Of a DNA stretch of 64,000 nucleotides, positions 8,115-15,964 are shown piece by piece; the stretch's first letter is position 1; each line of letters starts with the position of its first letter. The notes under the pieces were generated by a model. That model was not told where the DNA came from. It did no database searches and saw only the letters and a program-made list of their open reading frames with translations. The position numbers and the translations under genes were made by a program. Source of the stretch: Coriobacteriia bacterium (GTDB lineage Bacteria; Actinomycetota; Coriobacteriia; Coriobacteriales; QAMH01); assembly GCA_003149935.1 (NCBI GenBank), contig QAMH01000005.1, positions 95,204 to 159,203 on the forward strand. Reading direction: 5' to 3'.

Positions 8115-10790
8115 ATGTCCGAAACACCATCAATGGCTGGTGTGCCCAATAACACCGTGGACGATAATGGTGTGCGATGGCGTCGTACTCGTTGCCACTT
8201 CTGCCACATGAATTGCAGCATTTATGCCGGTGTCGACACGAAGACCGGTAGGCTCGTGGAGCTCAGGGGCGATGACGCCGAGGGCTCCGTGCTCTGCAAC
8301 CGACTGGGTGAGAAAGGCGAGCGCGCAATCAAGTTCCACTACCATCCCAAGCGCATCAACCATCCGCTCAAGCGCATCGGCGAGCGCGGCGAGGACAAAT
8401 GGGAGCAGATTTCCTACGACCAGGCAATTAAGGAGATCGCCGAGAAGCTCCAGGCGCTCATCGACGAGTACGGCCCCGAGACGCTCGTCGCCTCCGAAGG
8501 CACCTACCGCTCGGATCATCTGTGGGCGCGTAGTCGCTTCACCAATCTTTTAGGCAACCCGGGTAACGTCATCGATCCAGGTACCATCTGCTGGTGCTGG
8601 AACTACACGCTGAACATGGCCATGGTCGGATGGCCCGTCGAGTCCATGATGCCGGCATCCCCACAGCAGTCGCACACGATCGTCAACTGGGGCAAGCGCT
8701 GCCAGGAGTCCTACGCGCCCCAGGCGCCCCTCTGGCGTGTCATTTCGGGACGCACGACGGTCAACGAGCCCGATCCCGCGCAGCTCATCGTCGTCGATCC
8801 CGTCTGCATCACTGAGTCCGGGCAGGCCGACGAGTGGCTGCAGCCCTATCCCAACACCGATTGTCTGGTGTGCCTTGCCTGGGTGCACTACGTCATTCGC
8901 GAGAAGCTCTATGACGAGGACTTCCTGAAGTACTGGTCCAACGCCGTATTCCTCTTCCGTACCGATACGAACAAGCTGCTGCGTGCGAGCGATGTCGAGG
9001 AGGGTGGCAAGCACGAGGACTTCGTCGTGTGGGATGGCGAGACGGGCGCACCCCTATGCTGGTGCTCCGACGAGAATCGCTACTACACTCCCACCGAGGA
9101 CACCGTCGTGGACGCTCAGCTCTACGGAACCTATACCGTCACGCTCAAGGACGGTTCCACGGTCGAGTGCAAGACCGTCTTCGACGCCATTGCCGATCGC
9201 ATGCAGGAGTACACGCCCGAGCGTGCCTCCAAGGTTTCCGGCGTGCCCGTCCGCAAGATCGAGGCGGCTGCCCATCTCTACGCTACCAATGGTCCGGCTT
9301 GCATCATCTGGGGTCTCGGTGGCGGCGACCAGCATGGCAATAACGCCTCGAGTTTCGGCATTGCCAAGACCATCCTGCGCATTCTGTGCGGCAACATCGA
9401 TAACCCTGGCGGCGAGTTCGTCGGCATGCCCTGCGATCCCAACGCCGTGGGTAAGGAGAAGACCTATCCGGTGCGCAACGCCGAGTTCGAGCTCTCCGAA
9501 CTGCAGGACCCCGCGAACCAGGACAAGTTCATCGGTAACGACCGCTTCCGCGTCATGTCGTGGAAGGGCTTCAAGATGATCGACAAGAACTATCGCAAGA
9601 TGTTCGGCGTGCCGCGTCCGATGCTGCACCAGATGCTCTGCTCGCCGTCGCTTGTCATGGATGCCATGATTGATGGCGACCCGTATCCCATCAAGGCTAT
9701 GATCTGCTGGGAATCCAATCCGCTTGCCTGGGCACCCAACACCAAGAAGATGTACAAGGCCCTCAAGAACCTCGACCTGCTCGTCTCCGTTGAGTACTGG
9801 AAGACGCCGACCGCGGCACTGGCCGACTACATCATGCCCGCCTGCGACTGGATGGAGCGTCCGCTGTGCACCACGTCCGAGGACTCCATGGACTTCATCA
9901 CCGTGGGCGATCGCGGCGTCGAGCCTTACGAGGAGCGCCGCGTCGACTATGACTTCTTCCGTGCGTTGGGCTGCGCCATGGGTCAGGAGAAGGACTGGCC
10001 ATGGGAGACCTACGAGCAGGCCATCGAATATACGGTCGATCGCGTCCCCGGCCTGGATTACGAGAAGGCCGTCAACATGGGCACCTACTTCCCGTATCCC
10101 ACGGAGTACTACAAGTACGCCAAGCGCCTCGATAACGGGCAGATCATGGGCTTTGCCACCAACTCGCGCAAGGCCGAGATTTACGCCTCGGTGCTCGAGG
10201 ACCTCGACTACGATCCCATCCCCGTCTATCGCGAGCCGGAGTCTCCGCTCGGTAATCCCGAGATGGCCAAGGAGTATCCGTTCCGCCTCACGATTTCCGG
10301 TCGCGTGAGCCCGCTGTATCATTCGGAGTTCCGAACGCCGGGGCATGGCACGCGTACGGTCGAGCCGTATCCCTACACGTGGATGCACTTCAATGACGGC
10401 CGCAAGTTGCACGTTAAGGAAGGCGACTGGATCTGGATCGAGACGCCGATGGGCCGTATTCGCCAGAAGGCGCATCTGGGATGGGATATCCCCGAAGGTG
10501 TCGTCCAGGTGCCGCCGAGCTGGTGGTATCCGGAGCTTCCCGCCGAGGAGCCGTGGAGCCAGGGCGTCTTCGACGCGGCTGGCAACGTGCTCGTCGATGA
10601 CGATCCGGACAAGGCCGACCAAATGACCGCCACCTGGTGCACGCGTGGTCTGCTCTGCAAGATCTATCCTTGCATCGATCCATCTGATGGCACGGATGAT
10701 GCGATTCCCATCGACCAATACGATGGCAAGCATGACACCGTGTGGGACAAGGCCTATGCGAACCTTTCCAACTGGGAACTCAAGAAGTAA
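8115..10790 (+). CDS. Molybdopterin enzyme, acetylene hydratase/catechol dehydroxylase-like
   Basis: Product of 891 residues, DMSO reductase superfamily. Unlike the first Mo enzyme it has a full N-terminal [4Fe-4S] motif: Cys27-x2-Cys30-x3-Cys34-x26-Cys61. The order of domains and the text around residues 80-120 (HPLKRIGERGEDKWEQISYD) resemble acetylene hydratase and the gut catechol dehydroxylases (Dadh, Hcdh types). A Cys-Trp-Cys at 159-161 lies where acetylene hydratase has its tungsten-binding Cys141, so Cys is the probable metal ligand. No Tat signal, so cytoplasmic. A ferredoxin gene follows after a strong hairpin and is the likely electron donor. Reaction predicted: reductive removal or non-redox addition of water/hydroxyl on an organic substrate; thiosulfate or formate chemistry cannot be excluded. 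Substrate and metal (Mo or W) are unknown. Confidence 0.75.
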   Translation: MSETPSMAGVPNNTVDDNGVRWRRTRCHFCHMNCSIYAGVDTKTGRLVELRGDDAEGSVLCNRLGEKGERAIKFHYHPKRINHPLKRIGERGEDKWEQISYDQAIKEIAEKLQALIDEYGPETLVASEGTYRSDHLWARSRFTNLLGNPGNVIDPGTICWCWNYTLNMAMVGWPVESMMPASPQQSHTIVNWGKRCQESYAPQAPLWRVISGRTTVNEPDPAQLIVVDPVCITESGQADEWLQPYPNTDCLVCLAWVHYVIREKLYDEDFLKYWSNAVFLFRTDTNKLLRASDVEEGGKHEDFVVWDGETGAPLCWCSDENRYYTPTEDTVVDAQLYGTYTVTLKDGSTVECKTVFDAIADRMQEYTPERASKVSGVPVRKIEAAAHLYATNGPACIIWGLGGGDQHGNNASSFGIAKTILRILCGNIDNPGGEFVGMPCDPNAVGKEKTYPVRNAEFELSELQDPANQDKFIGNDRFRVMSWKGFKMIDKNYRKMFGVPRPMLHQMLCSPSLVMDAMIDGDPYPIKAMICWESNPLAWAPNTKKMYKALKNLDLLVSVEYWKTPTAALADYIMPACDWMERPLCTTSEDSMDFITVGDRGVEPYEERRVDYDFFRALGCAMGQEKDWPWETYEQAIEYTVDRVPGLDYEKAVNMGTYFPYPTEYYKYAKRLDNGQIMGFATNSRKAEIYASVLEDLDYDPIPVYREPESPLGNPEMAKEYPFRLTISGRVSPLYHSEFRTPGHGTRTVEPYPYTWMHFNDGRKLHVKEGDWIWIETPMGRIRQKAHLGWDIPEGVVQVPPSWWYPELPAEEPWSQGVFDAAGNVLVDDDPDKADQMTATWCTRGLLCKIYPCIDPSDGTDDAIPIDQYDGKHDTVWDKAYANLSNWELKK

Positions 10791-10801
10791 CTATCGTTCA
10801 T

Positions 10802-10833
10802 GGTGGGTGACGCACCCCTTCGCGTCGCCCACC
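10802..10833 (+). other. Intercistronic hairpin
   Basis: GGTGGGTGACGC (10802-10813) pairs with GCGTCGCCCACC (10822-10833) with one mismatch and an 8-nt loop. It lies between the Mo enzyme and its ferredoxin and lacks a T-run, so partial termination or mRNA stabilisation setting the subunit ratio is plausible. Confidence 0.55.
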
Positions 10834-10855
10834 TGGTCTAGAGAAGGAGCCCGGA

Positions 10856-11095
10856 ATGGGAGCATATGGACCGCCTCCGGGTTTCTATAAGAACGATTCC
10901 CGTGTCAGAATTTCCGAAGACTACTGCATCGGATGCATGAACTGCATTTCCAAATGTCCGAGAAATGACGTTCTGCGTGCGAGAAGGGTCGATGGAAAGC
11001 TCAAGGCATGGTCCCCAACCCCCGAAAACTGCGTCGGGTGCGGTCGATGCGTGAACTCCTGCCCGACTCACTCTATAAGCATCTATCTGGTTTGA
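10856..11095 (+). CDS. 2[4Fe-4S] ferredoxin
   Basis: A 79-residue protein with two classical cluster motifs: CIGCMNCISKCP in the first half and CVGCGRCVNSCP in the second. An AGAAGGAG ribosome site precedes the ATG by 8 bp. It has a short basic N-terminus (GPPPGFYKND) and no signal or membrane segment, so it is a soluble electron carrier. Its position directly after the acetylene hydratase/dehydroxylase-like gene, with no other redox partner, suggests it delivers electrons to that enzyme; acetylene hydratase itself needs only a priming reduction, whereas reductive dehydroxylation consumes electrons, so the presence of the gene mildly favours the latter. Compound hairpin follows at 11099. Confidence 0.85.
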   Translation: MGAYGPPPGFYKNDSRVRISEDYCIGCMNCISKCPRNDVLRARRVDGKLKAWSPTPENCVGCGRCVNSCPTHSISIYLV

Positions 11096-11098
11096 TTT

Positions 11099-11144
11099 CG
11101 CAGGCAGTGCAAGCCCTTGACAATCCCCCAAAAGGGCGCCTGCG
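11099..11144 (+). terminator. Compound hairpin ending the Mo-enzyme locus
   Basis: Outer stem CGCAGGC (11099-11105) with GCCTGCG (11138-11144), inner stem GCCCTT (11113-11118) with AAGGGC (11132-11137). It is followed by AAAACC rather than Ts on this strand. The remaining sequence to 11340 shows no gene. Confidence 0.4.
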
Positions 11145-11352
11145 AAAACCGGCCAGGTTATGCGTTACTCCCTCCTTTAGCGCGGCGTCCGGAATGTTTC
11201 GGGCGCTGTGCGCCTTTTTGGCGATGTCATAGATGCTTGTTCGCGAGTTTGCACGAACCGTTCCGTTTTCCAGCTGGAAATGCTCCTTGTGATGCGGGAA
11301 AATACATAGATACGCGCAAAGTCCGTGCGCTGTAGGCCATAAGGAGGTTCCC

Positions 11353-12240
11353 TTGTCTGATTATGTCTTGAGCTGCGAGTCGACGGTTGACCTGACGCCC
11401 GAGAAGATCCAGGAGCTTGGTCTCGAGTGCATCTTCTTCCACTTCTACATCGATGACGTTGAATATGCAGATGACCTGGGACAGACGATTCCCTTCGACA
11501 AGTTTTACCAGGCGATGAAAGATGGTGCCGAGACCAAGACGGCGGCCATCGGCACGGGCGAGTACGAGAAGTTCTTCCGCGGCTTCTTCGAGCAGGGCAA
11601 AGACGTGCTGCATGCTTCGCTCTCCTCGGGTATCTCGGGTACGGTTGAGTCCGCTCGCATCGCTGCTGAGTCGCTTGCGGACGAGTTTCCCGATCGCAAG
11701 ATTTACATCATCGACTCCCTTGCCGCGTCGAGTGGTTATGGCCTACTTATGCAGGCGCTTTCCGAGAAACGAGCCGAAGGCATGAGCCTCGACGAGCTGA
11801 GCGAGTGGGCCGAGGCTCACAAGCTCCATGATTGGCACTGGTTCTTCTCCACGGATCTCACCTTCTATATCAAGGGCGGTCGCGTGAAGCCGTTGAGCGG
11901 CTTTGTGGGCTCGATGCTCGGCATTTGTCCGCTCCTTAACATGGATTCGCTCGGACGTCTCATTCCGCGCGAAAAGATCCGCTCGAAGAAGAAGGTCATC
12001 AAGCGCATCGTCGAGAAGATGGAGCAGACCGCCGACAAGGGGCTCGATTATGACGGCCCCGTCTTCATCAGCGAAAGCGATTGCTTGGAGGACGCGCGTG
12101 CGGTGGCTGATCTCGTCGAGGAGCGCTTCCCCAAGATGCGTGGCAAGGTCGAGATTTACAGCATTGGCACGACCATCGGTAGCCATACGGGCCCGGGCAC
12201 GGTCGCCCTCTTCTTCTGGGGCCGCGAGTGGGGCCTATAG
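11353..12240 (+). CDS. DegV family fatty acid-binding protein
   Basis: The start is a TTG at 11353, chosen because a perfect AAGGAGG lies at 11341-11347 and no ATG is better placed. The 295-residue product matches the length of DegV proteins and begins with the typical SDYVLSCESTVDLTPE strand; the family binds a fatty acid between two lobes and, in Gram-positives, works with FakA as the FakB subunit of fatty acid kinase, feeding exogenous fatty acids into phospholipid synthesis. HASLSSGISGT and IDSLAASSGYG are the conserved ligand-pocket stretches. No fakA is adjacent here, so the partner must be elsewhere. It is followed after 3 bp by an ABC-F gene, likely one transcript. Confidence 0.9.
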   Translation: MSDYVLSCESTVDLTPEKIQELGLECIFFHFYIDDVEYADDLGQTIPFDKFYQAMKDGAETKTAAIGTGEYEKFFRGFFEQGKDVLHASLSSGISGTVESARIAAESLADEFPDRKIYIIDSLAASSGYGLLMQALSEKRAEGMSLDELSEWAEAHKLHDWHWFFSTDLTFYIKGGRVKPLSGFVGSMLGICPLLNMDSLGRLIPREKIRSKKKVIKRIVEKMEQTADKGLDYDGPVFISESDCLEDARAVADLVEERFPKMRGKVEIYSIGTTIGSHTGPGTVALFFWGREWGL

Positions 12241-12243
12241 CGT

Positions 12244-14034
12244 ATGGCATACCTCCTCGGCTGCGAGAACGTCCAGCTCGAATACCCTACGGCGCGGCTC
12301 TTCGACTCCCTGACGCTTGGCGTCAACTCGGGCGATCGCATCGGCATCGTCGGGCGCAACGGCGATGGCAAGTCCACGTTGCTCAAGCTTCTGGCAGGCG
12401 AAGCCTCGCCCGATGACGGCCGTGTCGTGCGCACGGGCAACGTCACGGTTGGCATGCTCGCACAAAAGGACGCGCTCGATGACGACGACACGGTGAGCCA
12501 TGCCATCGTTGGCGACCGTCCCGAATACGAATGGGCGGGAGACGCACGTGTTCGCGCGATTCTCGAGCATCTCGTGAGCGACCTCGATTGGAATGCGAAG
12601 ATCGGTCTGCTGTCGGGTGGACAGCGCCGTCGCGTCGACCTGGCCCGCGTTCTCATCGGGGATTACGACGTGCTCATGATGGACGAGCCCACCAACCACC
12701 TGGATATCGAGGGCATTCACTGGCTGGCCGAGCATCTCAAGACACGCTGGCGCGATAACGAGGGAGCGTTGCTTCTCGTCACGCACGATCGCTGGTTTCT
12801 CGATGGGGTCTGCCTCAACATGTGGGAGGTGCACGATTGCGTCGTCACGCCCTTCGAGGGTGGCTACTCCGCATACATCATGCAGCGCGTGGAGCGACAG
12901 CGTCAGGCGCGCGTCGCCGAGGCCAAGCGCAAGAACATCCTGAGACGCGAACTTGCCTGGCTCGCTCGTGGCGCACCGGCACGCTCGACCAAGCCACGCT
13001 TTCGCGTCGAGGCGGCCGAAGCGCTTATCGCCGATGAGCCGCCGCTGCGCAAAAAGGTGGAGCTGCGTCGCACGGCCATGTCGCGCCTGGGCAAGAAGGT
13101 CATCCATGTGCGTGACGCAGGCGTCGAGCTTGGCGGCAAGGAGATTATCAAACCGCTCGAGTGGAATATCGGGGCAGGGGAGCGCATTGCGATTCTCGGC
13201 GCCAACGGCGCAGGAAAGACGACTCTGCTCAAGTTGATCGAGGGCAAGATTCACCCCAATCGTGGCCGTGTCGAGATTGGCCAGACGGTGAAGTTCGCCG
13301 TGCTTACTCAGCAGCTGAGCGAGCTTGACAAGCTTGGCGATGATCGCGTACGTGAAGTATGCAACCGCCATAAGATTTACGTCGAGATGGCCGATGGCAA
13401 GACCATGTCCCCCATGCAGCTGCTCGAGGAGCTGGGCTTCGAGGCAGAGCAGCTCAGCTGCCCGGTGCGCGACCTATCCGGCGGGCAGAAGCGCCGCCTG
13501 CAGCTCATGCTCATCCTGCTTGACCGTCCCAACGTGCTCATACTCGACGAGCCGGGTAACGACCTCGACACCGACATGCTCGCCCAGCTCGAGACCTTGC
13601 TCGACTCGTGGCCCGGTACGCTGCTCATCGTGAGCCACGACCGCTATCTGGTCGAGCGCGTCACCGATGACCAGTACGCCCTCATCGACGGCGAGCTCAT
13701 CCACATGCCCCGCGGCGTTGACGGGTATTTGGAGGAACTCGAGCGCAGGGAGCAAGCGAGCCAGACACCTGCACCGCCTGCTTCTGCCGGAGACGGCAAA
13801 GCGGTGCCCGTGCAACGCGAGTTGCGCGAGCTGCGCAAGAAGCGCACCTCGACCGAGCGCAAGATGGGTAGCGTGCGCAGCAAGCTCGAGCGTGCCCGCG
13901 AGGAGCTGCTCGAGATGGACGGGACGGATTACATCGCCCTCGGCGAGCAGCAGGCCAAGATTTCGCATCTTGAATCCGAGCTCTCAACGCTTGAGGACGC
14001 ATGGCTCGACTACTCCGAGCAGCTGGGTGAATAG
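12244..14034 (+). CDS. uup: ABC-F family ATPase (Uup-like)
   Basis: Product of 596 residues with two ABC ATPase domains and no membrane segment. Domain 1: Walker A GRNGDGKST (37-45), signature LSGGQ (122-126), Walker B ending DEPTNHLD (146-153). Domain 2: Walker A GANGAGKTT (about 319-327), signature LSGGQ, and Walker B ending DEPGNDLD, where Gly replaces the usual Thr. A charged coiled-coil tail occupies about 510-596, which points to the Uup branch, whose C-terminal domain binds DNA or ribosomes. ABC-F proteins act on stalled or initiating ribosomes; some confer antibiotic resistance, but housekeeping Uup is the better guess. Start ATG lies 3 bp after degV. Confidence 0.88.
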   Translation: MAYLLGCENVQLEYPTARLFDSLTLGVNSGDRIGIVGRNGDGKSTLLKLLAGEASPDDGRVVRTGNVTVGMLAQKDALDDDDTVSHAIVGDRPEYEWAGDARVRAILEHLVSDLDWNAKIGLLSGGQRRRVDLARVLIGDYDVLMMDEPTNHLDIEGIHWLAEHLKTRWRDNEGALLLVTHDRWFLDGVCLNMWEVHDCVVTPFEGGYSAYIMQRVERQRQARVAEAKRKNILRRELAWLARGAPARSTKPRFRVEAAEALIADEPPLRKKVELRRTAMSRLGKKVIHVRDAGVELGGKEIIKPLEWNIGAGERIAILGANGAGKTTLLKLIEGKIHPNRGRVEIGQTVKFAVLTQQLSELDKLGDDRVREVCNRHKIYVEMADGKTMSPMQLLEELGFEAEQLSCPVRDLSGGQKRRLQLMLILLDRPNVLILDEPGNDLDTDMLAQLETLLDSWPGTLLIVSHDRYLVERVTDDQYALIDGELIHMPRGVDGYLEELERREQASQTPAPPASAGDGKAVPVQRELRELRKKRTSTERKMGSVRSKLERAREELLEMDGTDYIALGEQQAKISHLESELSTLEDAWLDYSEQLGE

Positions 14035-14176
14035 TCCTTCCATCAGCCGCTTCTGTGGACATTTTGCAACTTTAATAGGTTCCGTTTGGGATAAGTGCTA
14101 GGATACGGAGCCAAACATGCCCGGCATGGCTTTTTGCATGCGGGCTCGAACGTGTTCCCGATCAAACGAGGGGTTT

Positions 14177-15802
14177 ATGGGAGAGGACCGCCGATCCAAC
14201 CGGAACCGCGCCAACGGCAATAGAAACAGGTATGGCGCACGTGACAATCGTCGCCCCGGGACAGGCAGAAGACCTCAACCTGGCGCTCAGCGAAGCGCTC
14301 GATACAGCGCCCAGCCGGGCAGTTCTCGCCATGCATCGCAAGAGCCCGTCCACGGTGACCCCCGCGAGGGGTCTCGCTCGAGGGCACAGCATTCCAGCGC
14401 GCGTTCCGGCAATCGCCAGGGCTCGCAGGCAGGCGCGCGCCGTTCACGGCATGCCTCCGCATCTGCGTACTCAAACGCGCATCGGCACATGAGCGCACAG
14501 AGCCAAGCGAATCAGGCGCGCGTGCAAGGTCATGCTGATGCGAAGCGGCGTGGTCGCACGCAGGCGGCAGGCGCCACTGCGGATTATGCTCCCACCAAGT
14601 ACGTGGGACGCAAGCGCGGCATGTCGCGGGGCAAGAAGATCGCCCTCGGCATTGTCATCGCGCTCGCCGTCATCCTCGCGTGTGGAGGCATTGCCGTCGG
14701 CCTGTGGTACAACAACATCGCCAACAACATCAAGGGCAACCAGGACATCACCAACCTCGCCGCTCCTGCGGCGGATGAGCCATATTACGTCCTCCTCATG
14801 GGCAGCGACGCCCGCGAGGGGTGGGAGCCTGTAGATGAGTACAACGATGGCGAGCGTTCGGATTCAATCATGGTTGCTCGTGTCGACGAGAAGGCGCAGA
14901 AGGTCAGCATCCTCTCCATACCTCGAGACCTACGCGTCAAGATCGATGGCCATGGTTACGGCAAAATCAATTCCGTCATCGAGTACGGTGGCTATAACCT
15001 GCTTGTGAGCACGCTCAACAAGATGCTCGACATCAAAATCAACTATTACGCAATCGTCTATTTCCAGGGCTTCCTCGACTTGGTCGATACACTCGGGGGT
15101 GTCACCGTCGAAGTTCCCGAGGGAACGGCTGACTACAACATGGACGAGAGCGAACCGGACATCATCCTTCCCGCAGGCGATGCGGTCCGTCTCAACGGCG
15201 AGCAGGCGCTCGTGCTCGCACGCTGTCGTCACGGATGGCCCATCGACCAAGGCGCCTACGCGATGGGCGATTATCAGCGCACACTCAACCAGCGCAATCT
15301 CATCAAGGCCATTGCCAAGGAGGTGCTCGCCCAGGACATCACCAGGATGCCCGCCCTCATCGAGAGCCTCTCCAAGTGCGTCGAGACGAACATGAGCGTT
15401 GACAGGATCATCTCGCTTGCCATGAACATGAAGGGCATGGATGTCGAATCGATGGAATCCGCTCAGCTGCCCATTGGCGCCTCTACCATCAATGGCGATT
15501 GGCAGGCGGTCATGTACCAGGATGTCTTCGCGGTGATGGACCAGAACTACAAGGAGGGCAAGTCCCTGTTCGAGAATCTCGACAACTTCAATTCCGAGTT
15601 CAACGACGATAACGTGAACAGCAATTACGTCGATGGTCCCGTGTATGCGTACACCTCGTATTCGGCGCTTCACGGAAGTCCCTATACCGAGGGCTACACA
15701 CCACCTGCTTCGGCAAAGGTCGCGCTTCAGGACAGCTCAAGCGGTGGATCAAAGTCATCCTCGTCTTCGAGCTCGTCATCCAAGAAATCGTCGAATAGCT
15801 AG
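14177..15802 (+). CDS. LCP family glycopolymer transferase
   Basis: LytR-CpsA-Psr protein attaching teichoic-acid-like or capsular polymers to peptidoglycan on the outer face of the membrane. From the ATG at 14177 it has a basic, Arg/Ser/Asn/His-rich disordered cytoplasmic tail of about 150 residues, one membrane helix (about 154-176) and an LCP domain containing the conserved LLMGSDAR, RSDSIMVARVD, SIPRDLRVKI and YYAIVYFQGFLDLVDTLGGV stretches, so the catalytic Arg/Asp residues are intact. A poly-Ser tail ends it. An in-frame ATG at 14117 has a fair CGGAG site but overlaps a TAGGAT -10-like box at 14099-14104, so 14177 (preceded by GAGGGG at short spacing) is preferred with doubt. Confidence 0.85.
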   Translation: MGEDRRSNRNRANGNRNRYGARDNRRPGTGRRPQPGAQRSARYSAQPGSSRHASQEPVHGDPREGSRSRAQHSSARSGNRQGSQAGARRSRHASASAYSNAHRHMSAQSQANQARVQGHADAKRRGRTQAAGATADYAPTKYVGRKRGMSRGKKIALGIVIALAVILACGGIAVGLWYNNIANNIKGNQDITNLAAPAADEPYYVLLMGSDAREGWEPVDEYNDGERSDSIMVARVDEKAQKVSILSIPRDLRVKIDGHGYGKINSVIEYGGYNLLVSTLNKMLDIKINYYAIVYFQGFLDLVDTLGGVTVEVPEGTADYNMDESEPDIILPAGDAVRLNGEQALVLARCRHGWPIDQGAYAMGDYQRTLNQRNLIKAIAKEVLAQDITRMPALIESLSKCVETNMSVDRIISLAMNMKGMDVESMESAQLPIGASTINGDWQAVMYQDVFAVMDQNYKEGKSLFENLDNFNSEFNDDNVNSNYVDGPVYAYTSYSALHGSPYTEGYTPPASAKVALQDSSSGGSKSSSSSSSSSKKSSNS

Positions 15803-15964
15803 GGACGGGCGTGTGGTTGCCCCTCTCGCACGCCGAAGCTCCTCGGGCAACCCATCGGTAACGATTCATTGTCCATCTTGGTAGTCGCAGGATAAATGGG
15901 GCAATATAGTCGCCATGTTTTCAATTGCGGGTGCACGCAAGCCGCACGATGAAGGGACCATTTC

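Noticed and set aside
9054..10733. 559-residue minus-strand open frame
   Set aside because: Antisense to the second molybdoenzyme; long antisense frames are common in GC-rich genes.
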